Below are positions 1 to 7,525 of a stretch of 7,990 nt of DNA, piece after piece. The position numbers were made by a program, and so were the translations under genes. Every line of letters starts with the position of its first letter. Positions within the stretch are counted from its first letter, which is position 1. Source of the stretch: Caldisericia bacterium. GTDB taxonomy: Bacteria > Caldisericota > Caldisericia > UBA6126 > JAGPKI01. The notes below the pieces were generated by a model that was given only the letters and a program-made list of their open reading frames with translations, was not told the DNA's origin and made no database searches. The stretch covers positions 1 through 7,990 of the forward strand of contig JAGPKI010000011.1 in assembly GCA_018054005.1 (NCBI GenBank). Direction: 5' to 3'.

Positions 1-140
1 AAGTACAATTAGATGTAGCCCCAATAATAGTTAAAGGTAGAACATTTGTTCCTGTAAGATTTGTTTCAGAAAACCTTGGAGCTTCCGTTGAATGGATTGC
101 CGAAGAAGAAAAAATAATAGTTAAGTACCCCAAGATTTAA
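1..140 (+). CDS. C-terminal end of a copper-amine-oxidase-like (stalk) domain protein, 5' truncated by window
   Basis: The open frame starting with the codon at base 3 runs 45 codons to a TAA at 138-140; the gene begins outside the window. The visible residues contain KGRTFVPVRFVSENLGASVEW followed shortly by a KIIVKYP strand and the end of the protein. This is the core of the copper amine oxidase N-terminal-like domain (PF07833), whose usual form is RTLVPLRFIAEALGAxVxW. Despite the name, the domain is not an oxidase; it is a small repeat found in many exported or surface proteins of anaerobic low-GC bacteria, often at one end of an enzyme or adhesin. Here it is the C-terminal module. What the rest of the protein does cannot be told. 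The next gene starts 60 bases downstream on the same strand, so it might share a transcript, although a -10-like box lies in the gap. Confidence 0.85.
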   Translation, partial: VQLDVAPIIVKGRTFVPVRFVSENLGASVEWIAEEEKIIVKYPKI

Positions 141-153
141 CAATAAAAATAGT

Positions 154-159
154 TATAAT
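154..159 (+). promoter_or_regulatory. Possible -10 box upstream of the Memo gene
   Basis: A perfect TATAAT lies 41 bases before the ATG at 201, which would give a leader of about 35 bases that includes the purine-rich ribosome site at 187-197. The -35 position at 17-base spacing reads CAAGAT, a poor match to TTGACA, and there is no TG extension. In such AT-rich DNA a TATAAT can occur by chance, so this is only a candidate start for the Memo-arcC-fhs-protease operon. Confidence 0.3.
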
Positions 160-200
160 TAATATGGGATATTTTTTAAAAATATAAAGGGAAAGGATTT

Positions 201-995
201 ATGATAAGAAAAGCAGTTGTAGCTGGTAGTTTCTATCCGAAAACAAGAGAAGAAATAATAAATTTTATTGAAAGAAATATTACAATAAAAACTGAAAGAT
301 ATAATGCTCTTTCTATAATGGTGCCCCACGCAGGCTATATATTTTCAGGTAAAACAGCGTTATCTGTTTATAATTCTATAAATATTCCTGATGAAGTTAT
401 AATAATCGGTCCTAATCATACAGGCTTAGGTGCTCCTTTATCAATTATAGCAGAAGGAGTGTGGGAAACACCAATGGGTAAAGTTCAAATAGACTCAGAA
501 TTAGCAGAAAATATTATCTCAAATTCGAAATTTCTTAAAGCTGACGCTTTAGCTCATTTAAACGAACATTCAATTGAAGTTCAGCTTCCAATGTTACAAT
601 ATTTTAAAAGGGATTTTAAGTTTGTACCGATAGTAATGGGTAATTACTCTATTCAATTTATCAATGATTTATCAAATGCGATTATTAAGGCTTCAGAAGA
701 CAGAGTGCTTGTCATAGCTTCTTCTGATATGTCTCACTATGTAAGCAGAAGAGAAGCAAAAGAGTTAGATTTTTTAGCTTTCGAAAAAATTAAAAATCTT
801 GATTCATTAGGGCTTATGAATGTTGTTTATGAATATGATATTTCAATGTGTGGCAGTGGTCCTATGGCAGTTGCGATAAATTATTCTAAAGAAAGGGGAG
901 CAAAAGAAGCAATTCTCCTTGATTACACAGATTCAGGAGAAGTTACAAACGATACAAGTTCAGTTGTATCTTATGCTGGTTTTGTAATAATTTAA
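201..995 (+). CDS. amrB: Memo-family protein (AmmeMemoRadiSam system protein B)
   Basis: The 264-residue product matches the Memo family (human MEMO1 and the prokaryotic AmmeMemoRadiSam protein B) over its whole length, which is usual for the family. Visible family motifs are VPHAGYIFSG (41-50), GPNHTG (70-75), EHSIEVQLPML (122-132), SSDMSHY (174-180) and CGSGPMAVAI (217-226). H43, H73, H179 and C217 correspond to the conserved histidines and cysteine that line the putative metal pocket of MEMO1; all are intact. The fold is related to the LigB class of non-heme iron dioxygenases, but no enzymatic reaction is firmly established for bacterial members. The product is likely cytoplasmic, as there is no signal peptide. 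The start is supported by AAAGGGAAAGGA at 186-197. Family partners, an AMMECR1-like protein and a radical SAM protein, are not adjacent; instead arcC follows after 15 bases. Family assignment is sure, function is not. Confidence 0.93.
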   Translation: MIRKAVVAGSFYPKTREEIINFIERNITIKTERYNALSIMVPHAGYIFSGKTALSVYNSINIPDEVIIIGPNHTGLGAPLSIIAEGVWETPMGKVQIDSELAENIISNSKFLKADALAHLNEHSIEVQLPMLQYFKRDFKFVPIVMGNYSIQFINDLSNAIIKASEDRVLVIASSDMSHYVSRREAKELDFLAFEKIKNLDSLGLMNVVYEYDISMCGSGPMAVAINYSKERGAKEAILLDYTDSGEVTNDTSSVVSYAGFVII

Positions 996-1010
996 TTGGA
1001 ATAAAGATAA

Positions 1011-1946
1011 ATGAAGATAGTAATAGCTATTGGTGGTAATTCAATTATAAATGGTGAGAATAGTGTATCTTCTACATCTGAACAATATAACCAAATTACA
1101 GAAACATGCAGAAATCTTGTAAAAATATTAAACAATAATGATGAAATCGTAATAACTCATGGTAATGGCCCTCAGGTAGGATACCTCCTAAGAATGTCCG
1201 AAAAAGCTAAAGATGAAATTCCATTATTTCCTCTTGATTATTGTGTAGCTAATACTCAAGGTGCGATTGGTTATCATCTGCAGATGGCGTTAAACAAGGT
1301 TATGCAGGAAGAAGGTATCAAAAAAGAAGCTGTAACGATAATTACACAGGTTGTTGTATCTCGAGATGATCCTGCTTTTGAAAATCCAACAAAACCGATA
1401 GGTGCATTTTTTACTGAAGAAGAAATAATTAAACATGCAAAAATGTATGGATGGAAATATATTAATGATTCAGGACGTGGATACAGAAGGGTTGTGCCTT
1501 CACCAAAACCGATTTCTATTATTGAAATAAATTGTATCAGAACACTTATTGATAATAATTTTGTAGTCATAGCTTGCGGTGGTGGAGGTATTCCTGTCGT
1601 CAAGAAGAATGGAGAATATGTGGGATGTGAAGCAGTAATTGATAAAGATGCTGCTTCAGCTCTACTTGCAATATCCTTGAATGCTGATCTATTTATTATT
1701 TCTACAGCAGTTGATCATGCCTATATAAATTATAAAAAAGAAGGTGAAGAAATGATTAAAGAAATAAAAGTATCAAAATTAAGAGAGTATTTAGATAAAG
1801 GACATTTTGAAAAAGGAAGCATGGAACCAAAAATCAAAGCCTGTATTAAATTTACCGAATCTACCGGAAAGAGGTCTGTGATAACCTCACCATCTAATAT
1901 TTATAATTCAGTTAAAGGAATGGGAGGTACCCAGATAATATTATGA
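1011..1946 (+). CDS. arcC: Carbamate kinase
   Basis: Carbamate kinase catalyses carbamoyl phosphate + ADP = carbamate + ATP in the cytoplasm, the ATP-yielding last step of the arginine deiminase, agmatine, allantoin and some purine-breakdown routes. The 311-residue length is typical. Motifs of the amino-acid-kinase fold are present in order: IGGN (7-10), THGNGPQVG (49-57), NPTKPIG (125-131), GRGYRRVVPSPKP (155-167), CGGGGIPVV (189-197), VIDKDAASALLA (209-220, with the lysine of DKD at 212), GSMEPK (269-274) and GGTQI near the C-terminus. All of this is specific to carbamate kinase rather than other members of the fold. No arginine deiminase or ornithine carbamoyltransferase gene is in the window, so the carbamoyl phosphate source is unknown. 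The ribosome site is weak (TTGGA, 10 bases from the ATG), suggesting coupling with the Memo gene 15 bases upstream. The stop overlaps the fhs start as ATGA. Confidence 0.95.
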   Translation: MKIVIAIGGNSIINGENSVSSTSEQYNQITETCRNLVKILNNNDEIVITHGNGPQVGYLLRMSEKAKDEIPLFPLDYCVANTQGAIGYHLQMALNKVMQEEGIKKEAVTIITQVVVSRDDPAFENPTKPIGAFFTEEEIIKHAKMYGWKYINDSGRGYRRVVPSPKPISIIEINCIRTLIDNNFVVIACGGGGIPVVKKNGEYVGCEAVIDKDAASALLAISLNADLFIISTAVDHAYINYKKEGEEMIKEIKVSKLREYLDKGHFEKGSMEPKIKACIKFTESTGKRSVITSPSNIYNSVKGMGGTQIIL

Positions 1947-3604
1947 TGAACGATATTAATCTTTTGCCTATAGAAGAAGTTGCAAAAAAAATCTCCTTGT
2001 CACCATCTGAGATTGAAAACTATGGTAAATATAAAGCAAAAATTAATTATAGTGTTGTTAAAGAGTCAGAAAAACAAATAAGAGATTCTAAGCTTATTCT
2101 TGTAACAGCAATATCTCCAACTCCTGCAGGAGTTGGCAAGACTACAAATGCCATAGGAATAACAGATGCTCTAAACAAGCTTAACAAAAAGGCCGTAGCC
2201 GTTTTAAGACAACCTTCTTTGGGACCAACTCTCGGAATGAAAGGTGGAGCCACAGGAGGCGGGAAATCTCAGGTAGAACCAAGGGAAGATATAAATCTTC
2301 ATTTTACTGGAGATTTTCATGCAATAACTTACGCTAATAATCTATTAGCAGATTTAATTGACAATCACATAAATTTCGGAAATAAGCTTGGCATAGATTA
2401 TAGAGATATAAAATTTAGAAGAACGATAGACCTTGATGACAGAACTCTCAGAGAAATAATAATTGGACTTGGAGAAAAAAATGGATTTCCAAGAAAAGAC
2501 TCTTTCCTAATTACTGCAGCTTCTGAAGTTATGGCAATAATGTCTATGGCATTGAATATTCCTGATCTTAAAGAAAGATTGGGAAGAATTCTTGTTGGTT
2601 ATTCATATGAAGGAAACCCTGTTTTTGCCAAGAGTATGGATGCAGAAGAAGCAATGGCTGTGCTTTTAAAAGATGCAATAAGACCAAACATTGTGCAAAC
2701 TCTCGAAAATAATCCTGCTATAATTCATATGGGACCATTTGGTAATGTTGCAACTGGCTCATCAAGCATTGTCTCCATTAAAGTAGCTCTCGAAAAAGCT
2801 GAAATGGTAATCACAGAAGCTGGTTTTGGTGCTGATTTAGGTGGTGAAAAATTTGTAGATATTGTATCGAGATTAGGGAACTTTTACCCACATACTATTG
2901 TAGTTATGGCAAGTATTCAGGCACTTAAATATCACGGTGGACTACCTGTTTCTGCTTTAAAAGGTGAAAATTTAGATGCGATAAATCGAGGAATTGAAAA
3001 TTTAAAAGTTCACCTTGAAAATATGTCTTCTTTTGGAGTACCTATTGTGGTTGGTCTTAATAAATTTAATTCTGATACTGATAAGGAAATTAATCATACT
3101 TTAAGCTTGATTGAGAAATTAGGATTTAAGGGAATTGTTACAGATCCATATAATCTTGGTGGCGAAGGATGTCTTGAAATGGCTAAAGAGATAATAAAGT
3201 TAGCCCAATCGACTATAATTAAAACTAAAAATTTCATATACAATCTCGATCAACCTGTTAAAACAAAGATTGAAACAATTGCTAAAAAAATATACAGAGC
3301 AAAAGATGTAAAATATTCCCGCAAGGCATCAAAAGATATAGAAAAAATAGAATCCATAGGTTTTGGTAGCTTACCGATATGTATTGCAAAGACGCAATAT
3401 TCTCTTTCTGACAATCCAAAACTTTTAAATTTAAATAATGAATATAATTATGATATCAATATTGAGGAGGTAAATATCTTCTCTGGAGCTGGTTTTATTG
3501 TTCCAATTGCTGGAAACATAATGACAATGCCAGGATTGCCGATGAAACCAAATTCATCAAATTTTAAAATCGATGAAGATGGCAATGTCTCCGGCGTAGA
3601 ATAA
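1943..3604 (+). CDS. fhs: Formate-tetrahydrofolate ligase (divergent form)
   Basis: The enzyme interconverts formate + tetrahydrofolate + ATP and 10-formyl-tetrahydrofolate + ADP + phosphate. It works towards formyl-THF in acetogens and can make ATP in reverse in purine, glycine or histidine fermenters. At 553 residues the length is normal (about 556). Visible are the P-loop TPAGVGKTT (60-68), RQPSLGPTLGMKGG (89-102), DINLHFTGD (116-124), SEVMAI (194-199), TEAGFGADLGGEKF (291-304), a YNLGGEG loop (403-409), LPICIAKTQYSLSD (477-490) and TMPGLP (528-533). Several positions depart from family consensus: V instead of E in the P-loop, GGATGGGK for GGAAGGGY, HMGPFGNVATGSSS for HGGPFANIAHGCNS, and ASIQALK for ATVRALK. 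The fold and most catalytic elements remain, so activity is likely but substrate or kinetic properties may differ. The first ATG is at 1943; a second, in frame, is at 1946. GGGAGG lies 15 bases upstream, which is far, so coupling to arcC translation is likely. Confidence 0.93.
   Translation: MMNDINLLPIEEVAKKISLSPSEIENYGKYKAKINYSVVKESEKQIRDSKLILVTAISPTPAGVGKTTNAIGITDALNKLNKKAVAVLRQPSLGPTLGMKGGATGGGKSQVEPREDINLHFTGDFHAITYANNLLADLIDNHINFGNKLGIDYRDIKFRRTIDLDDRTLREIIIGLGEKNGFPRKDSFLITAASEVMAIMSMALNIPDLKERLGRILVGYSYEGNPVFAKSMDAEEAMAVLLKDAIRPNIVQTLENNPAIIHMGPFGNVATGSSSIVSIKVALEKAEMVITEAGFGADLGGEKFVDIVSRLGNFYPHTIVVMASIQALKYHGGLPVSALKGENLDAINRGIENLKVHLENMSSFGVPIVVGLNKFNSDTDKEINHTLSLIEKLGFKGIVTDPYNLGGEGCLEMAKEIIKLAQSTIIKTKNFIYNLDQPVKTKIETIAKKIYRAKDVKYSRKASKDIEKIESIGFGSLPICIAKTQYSLSDNPKLLNLNNEYNYDINIEEVNIFSGAGFIVPIAGNIMTMPGLPMKPNSSNFKIDEDGNVSGVE
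2117..2136. repeat. Perfect 20-base palindrome within the fhs P-loop codons
   Basis: CCAACTCCTGCAGGAGTTGG reads identically on both strands and contains the 8-base CCTGCAGG core. It lies inside fhs over codons for residues about 58-65, the start of the P-loop (SPTPAGVG). Symmetry ends at both flanks. It may be chance, since CCTGCAGG encodes PAG naturally, but the unusual valine codon GTT is needed for the outer symmetry. Confidence 0.8.
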
Positions 3605-3609
3605 TTAAT

Positions 3610-6600
3610 ATGAAAAAGAAATTTACTACTTTAATAATTTGTATACTGTTTTTCTCTTGTTTTTTCTCTTCGCCTTACACTAATATAATTAATACAAAAG
3701 CAGCAGAGTCTTTAGTTACAAAAGTAGCTTTTTTGGATTGTGCATATAACTTTAAAAAGATTGAAGGGGCACTAACTAACTATAAGAAGCTTAATATTAT
3801 TAATGATTTTAAAACTTTTGATGGGCTTAATGCAATAAGCATAACTTCTAACGAAGATACAATCAATACTTTGTCTCAGTTGCTATTTCCAAAAGCAAAG
3901 CTTATAGATAATTTTGAAATTAATTCTCTTCCCATAAAAAATGAAAATGAGAAAGAGACTAATAATCAAAATTTATGGAATTTAGATGATATAGGCGTAA
4001 AAGAATTATGGGACAAAGGAGTTACGGGTAAAGGTATTAAAATAGCAGTTCTTGATACTGGTATAGATACAGAACATCCAGCATTAAAAAATAAATTAGT
4101 AAACTGGGCTGAATTTTCCTCATCTGGATCAATAATATCTGATAGCAAACCATATGATAGCGATGGCCACGGAACACATGTTTCTGGAATAGCGGTTGGT
4201 GGATCTGTATCTCTTCCACTCGGAGTTGCACCAGACGCAAAATTAGCAGTTGGCTTAGTAATACCTCGAGGTGGGGGAACTTTCTCTCAGATTTTAGGAG
4301 GATTGGAATGGGTTTTAGACCCTGATAATGACCCTTCAACAGATGATGCGCCTCGGGCTGTTAATATGTCTCTTGGAGCAATTGGTTATTATAAAACATG
4401 GACTAAAGTTTTCGAGAAATTATTAAGTAATAATATATTGCCTGTTTGTGCGATTGGAAACGAAGGTGATGGATTAAGTTCAAGTCCTGGAAATTCTCCT
4501 AATGCTATTGGTGTTGGTGCTTACGATAAAAATTCAAAAGCAGCTACCTTTTCGTCTGGTAATGATAAAATCACATGGGAGGAGGAAGGCTTGTTGGCAA
4601 CATATGTAAAGCCAGATATCTCTTCACCTGGTGTACAAATATATTCATCAGTTCCAGGAGGTAAATACGAAAAATGGAGTGGAACCTCTATGGCAACTCC
4701 ACATGTTGCTGGTGCTGTTGCACTATTAATGCAGGCATTTCCTCTTGCTTCAGCATATGATTTAATGCATATTCTTAAAGTCGGAGCAATAGATACAGGT
4801 AAGCCTGGTGCAGACTCAAGATATGGATTTGGTAAATTAAATCTTGAAAGAAGCTATCAATTACTATCTGAAAGTAAGAGAATTCACGGTAAAATTTTAA
4901 ACTACAGAGACGGCTTTAACTTATATAATTCTGATATTAATCTACCTATATATATAGATAAAGAAGGTAACTATTCCACTTATCTTCTTCCTGGTTCATA
5001 CAAATTCGAACTTTTATATAAAGGCAAATCAATAAAAGTTGCAATAATAAATGTTAAAGATAGCGATCTTAATATAGACATACAAGCTCCCATAGAAGAA
5101 AGAATCAAATTTGAGGGTGTTGTAAAAAGTAAAGAAGATAATAAGCCATTAAAGGCAAAAATCTTTGTTGGCGAGGAACAATACGAATCTCTTGATAATG
5201 GTAGATTTTCATTAAATTTAGATTCTTTAGAGACAGTTACAATTTTTGCTTCTGGGTATGAGAGTAAAAATATAGATTTAAACAATGCAAAGGACTATTT
5301 AAATATACGCTTAAAAAAATCTTCAATTCTTTTAATAGAAGGTGTTTCACCGTATATTACAATTACTAATCCTCCAAAACTTGCAAGAAACTACTATTTT
5401 GAAGCACTGCATAACCTTAATAAAAGTTATACTTATGTAGATTCTAATAAAATCTCTCTCAATTTTTCCGATTTTAAAAATTACTATTCGATTATCTATT
5501 TTTGCGACAGTGGTGGTATATCTATTGAAGAAGAATCAGAGCTTGCAAAATATCTCGATAATGGTGGAAGACTTCTCATAACTGGAAGATTGATTTTAAC
5601 ATTGGAAAATTACTATAGACAAACATTCTTAAGTAAATATTTCAATGTTTCTAGTAAAGAATCAATGAGTTTTCCGTCTGTTTGCGGATTCGAAAAAAGT
5701 GAAGACTTTAAAGATTTTCTATTTTCGCTTTCTGGGGATAGTGGGGCAAATAATCAGGAAACATGCGATGTTATTACTGTTGGCGATAGCAACATAGTTG
5801 AACCTATTTTACAGTATGTTGAGTATAAGAAAGAAAAATATGCAGGTATTAAAGCTACAAATGGTATATACAAAGGAGTTTTACTCGGTTTTGGTATTGA
5901 AGGAATTGGTTTAAAGATGCAAAGAATAGCTTTACTTGATAAACTAATGAATTGGTTTGAATCTTCTAAAAAACTTGAATGCACTTTCCCACCTGATTCT
6001 AACTTTAGAATAAATGTTATTAGAGAAGACAATAAGCAATTCTCTATCTTTACTGAAGGAGAAAAATTCTCAATTGAAAACCTTGAACCCTATAAATATA
6101 GGTTTGTTTTTGAAGGATATGGCTATCAAATATCTCAATACGAATTCGATTTGAAAAAATACGATGTATGCCAGTTAGAACTACATCCAGAGAAATCTCC
6201 CCTTTATGACATAAATATATCGCTTAAAGACATAGATTTAGATCATGCATTTGCTAATGTATTTTACATGGGAAAAAGCATTAACATTACTGAATTTAAC
6301 ACTAAAAATGTTTTAACTTTATCATTACCTTTTGGATATTTTGAAATACTTATTGTTGCAAAAGAATTCACGCCGAAAGTAATAAGAGCAAAAGTTGATA
6401 ATAGCAGTAATCTGAATTTCGAGATTAATATGGAAAAAAATCCAAAAAAAGTCTTATTTGTTGACGATACACAGACAGGCGACTTTATAATTGATAACTA
6501 TTTAAGAATAGGAGATGTTTATACTAAAACACTATCTATGTCCAAAATAAATTATGATGTTTGGGTTGTATCAAAAGACGGTAAACCCGTATTTTTTAAT

Positions 6601-7134
6601 TACCTTCCTTATAACACTGTTCTATATGTAACGGGTAGAAACTCTAATTCTCTTTATAAAAAAGAAGATAGAGACGAAATTGCTAAATATCTTAATTATG
6701 GCGGGAATATTGCATTGTGTGGAAACACATTTCATTTGATTATGAGAGATGAAAAATACATGGAAGACTATTTTGGTATTATAGAAAAAGATAGTAATAT
6801 TAGAGAAAGCACTTTAATTGGCTCTGCTGCTACAAAATTCAGTGGACTCGTTTTCGACCTTTACGATCCATTAGTTGATGGAACAACTTATATAACTTAT
6901 CCAGCATTTGAACCTTCAAAAAATGGCGTAACTCCTCTTTTCAAATATTTAAATAGTGGAGAGATTTCTACAATGCTTTATGAAGATGGTAAATTCAACA
7001 GTATACTCATGCCCTTCGGAATCGAAAATGTTTATAGCTCTGAGATAAGACAGAAAATAATTATAGGATTGGTTTACACATTGTCCGGGGAAGATAAAAT
7101 TCTATCAAACATCTGCTATAAACCTGAAAATTAG
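3610..7134 (+). CDS. Exported subtilisin-like (S8) serine protease with duplicated beta-domain/ThuA-like modules
   Basis: The 1174-residue product has a lysine-rich start and a hydrophobic stretch (about 5-22), a Sec signal peptide probably cleaved near KAA|ES (about 32). A propeptide-like region covers about 35-115. The S8 domain (about 120-420) has the full triad: D149 in AVLDTGID, H187 in DGHGTHVSG and S360 in SGTSMATPHVAG, plus oxyanion N284 in AIGNEG. After it come two carboxypeptidase-regulatory-like beta domains (about 424-495 and 498-570), then a ThuA or class I glutamine-amidotransferase-like Rossmann region (about 572-785). The same order repeats: beta domains (about 790-942) and a second Rossmann-like region (about 945-1160). 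No LPXTG, S-layer homology or C-terminal membrane segment is visible, so it is probably secreted or loosely cell-bound. It is much longer than a plain subtilisin. The start lies 5 bases after the fhs stop with no clear ribosome site, suggesting translational coupling. Peptide supply for fermentation is the likely role. Confidence 0.93.
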   Translation: MKKKFTTLIICILFFSCFFSSPYTNIINTKAAESLVTKVAFLDCAYNFKKIEGALTNYKKLNIINDFKTFDGLNAISITSNEDTINTLSQLLFPKAKLIDNFEINSLPIKNENEKETNNQNLWNLDDIGVKELWDKGVTGKGIKIAVLDTGIDTEHPALKNKLVNWAEFSSSGSIISDSKPYDSDGHGTHVSGIAVGGSVSLPLGVAPDAKLAVGLVIPRGGGTFSQILGGLEWVLDPDNDPSTDDAPRAVNMSLGAIGYYKTWTKVFEKLLSNNILPVCAIGNEGDGLSSSPGNSPNAIGVGAYDKNSKAATFSSGNDKITWEEEGLLATYVKPDISSPGVQIYSSVPGGKYEKWSGTSMATPHVAGAVALLMQAFPLASAYDLMHILKVGAIDTGKPGADSRYGFGKLNLERSYQLLSESKRIHGKILNYRDGFNLYNSDINLPIYIDKEGNYSTYLLPGSYKFELLYKGKSIKVAIINVKDSDLNIDIQAPIEERIKFEGVVKSKEDNKPLKAKIFVGEEQYESLDNGRFSLNLDSLETVTIFASGYESKNIDLNNAKDYLNIRLKKSSILLIEGVSPYITITNPPKLARNYYFEALHNLNKSYTYVDSNKISLNFSDFKNYYSIIYFCDSGGISIEEESELAKYLDNGGRLLITGRLILTLENYYRQTFLSKYFNVSSKESMSFPSVCGFEKSEDFKDFLFSLSGDSGANNQETCDVITVGDSNIVEPILQYVEYKKEKYAGIKATNGIYKGVLLGFGIEGIGLKMQRIALLDKLMNWFESSKKLECTFPPDSNFRINVIREDNKQFSIFTEGEKFSIENLEPYKYRFVFEGYGYQISQYEFDLKKYDVCQLELHPEKSPLYDINISLKDIDLDHAFANVFYMGKSINITEFNTKNVLTLSLPFGYFEILIVAKEFTPKVIRAKVDNSSNLNFEINMEKNPKKVLFVDDTQTGDFIIDNYLRIGDVYTKTLSMSKINYDVWVVSKDGKPVFFNYLPYNTVLYVTGRNSNSLYKKEDRDEIAKYLNYGGNIALCGNTFHLIMRDEKYMEDYFGIIEKDSNIRESTLIGSAATKFSGLVFDLYDPLVDGTTYITYPAFEPSKNGVTPLFKYLNSGEISTMLYEDGKFNSILMPFGIENVYSSEIRQKIIIGLVYTLSGEDKILSNICYKPEN

Positions 7135-7518
7135 TTTATCATCAAAATATTTAAGTTCTGCCATGTGATAAGATATAGCTTTTATCTCGCGCTTTATCTC
7201 TTTAAATTTTTTAAAATAAGCATATATTTTGACTTTGTGCTCGAGATTGTTTTCCCAGTCACTATCAATTGATACTTTTGCTTGAATAAGGTATTTATCT
7301 TTTACAATAGCCTCGAAAAGAATTTCATTTAAAAATTCAATAAGTATATCATTTATTGAACCTTCAAACTCAAAAATTTCCATTTGTACAGTGCTGTCTT
7401 TATCAATAGTACCCATATATTCGAGTATAGCGGAAGCTGAATCAGTAAATATTTCATTTAAATCTTTACCAACTACTTCAAAATATAAATCTGCTGGATG
7501 TTCAAGTTGTCTATACAT
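7105..7518 (-). CDS. Archease (RtcB RNA-ligase cofactor protein)
   Basis: This 137-residue protein matches the archease family in length and motifs: EHPADLYFEV (6-15; family EHTAD), ILIEFLNEILFE (58-69; family LLxxFLNELL), EIKAISYHMAEL (111-122; family EVKAVTYHxL) and the C-terminal FIADV (133-137). The acidic residues D10 and D136 sit where the family's metal-binding aspartates lie. Archease promotes guanylylation and multiple turnover of the RNA ligase RtcB, in tRNA splicing in archaea and eukaryotes and RNA repair in bacteria. RtcB is commonly a neighbour but is not in this window. The loop before EIKA lacks the usual RH motif and is lysine-rich, so the protein is somewhat divergent. The start is fixed by the N-terminal EHPAD motif; there is no good Shine-Dalgarno. 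The 3' end overlaps the convergent protease gene by 30 bases. Confidence 0.88.
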   Translation of the reverse strand: MYRQLEHPADLYFEVVGKDLNEIFTDSASAILEYMGTIDKDSTVQMEIFEFEGSINDILIEFLNEILFEAIVKDKYLIQAKVSIDSDWENNLEHKVKIYAYFKKFKEIKREIKAISYHMAELKYFDDKLIFRFIADV

Positions 7519-7525
7519 AAAGAAT

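Noticed and set aside
169..185. AT-only near-palindrome (ATATTTTT, T, AAAAATAT) before the Memo gene, considered as terminator of the upstream gene
   Set aside because: One-base centre cannot form a hairpin loop of use and there is no GC in the stem; expected in such AT-rich spacer DNA.
1274..1603. 109-codon open frame on the - strand inside arcC
   Set aside because: It lies entirely antisense to the strongly conserved carbamate kinase coding region and its translation shows no family motif; a shadow frame.
2047..2253. 68-codon - strand frame over the fhs P-loop
   Set aside because: The apparent PTPAGVG in its translation is only the palindrome at 2117-2136 read from the other strand, not a second P-loop protein.
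3610..3660. Lipobox in the protease signal peptide (LFFSC, cysteine at residue 17)
   Set aside because: The position three before the cysteine is F rather than L and the hydrophobic stretch continues past it; a Sec signal cleaved near KAA is a better reading.
4037..4339. Open frames on the - strand within the protease (also 3966-4148, 4980-5285 and 5754-6032)
   Set aside because: They are antisense to the S8 domain or its tail, where the + frame has clear motifs; no ribosome sites or recognisable products.
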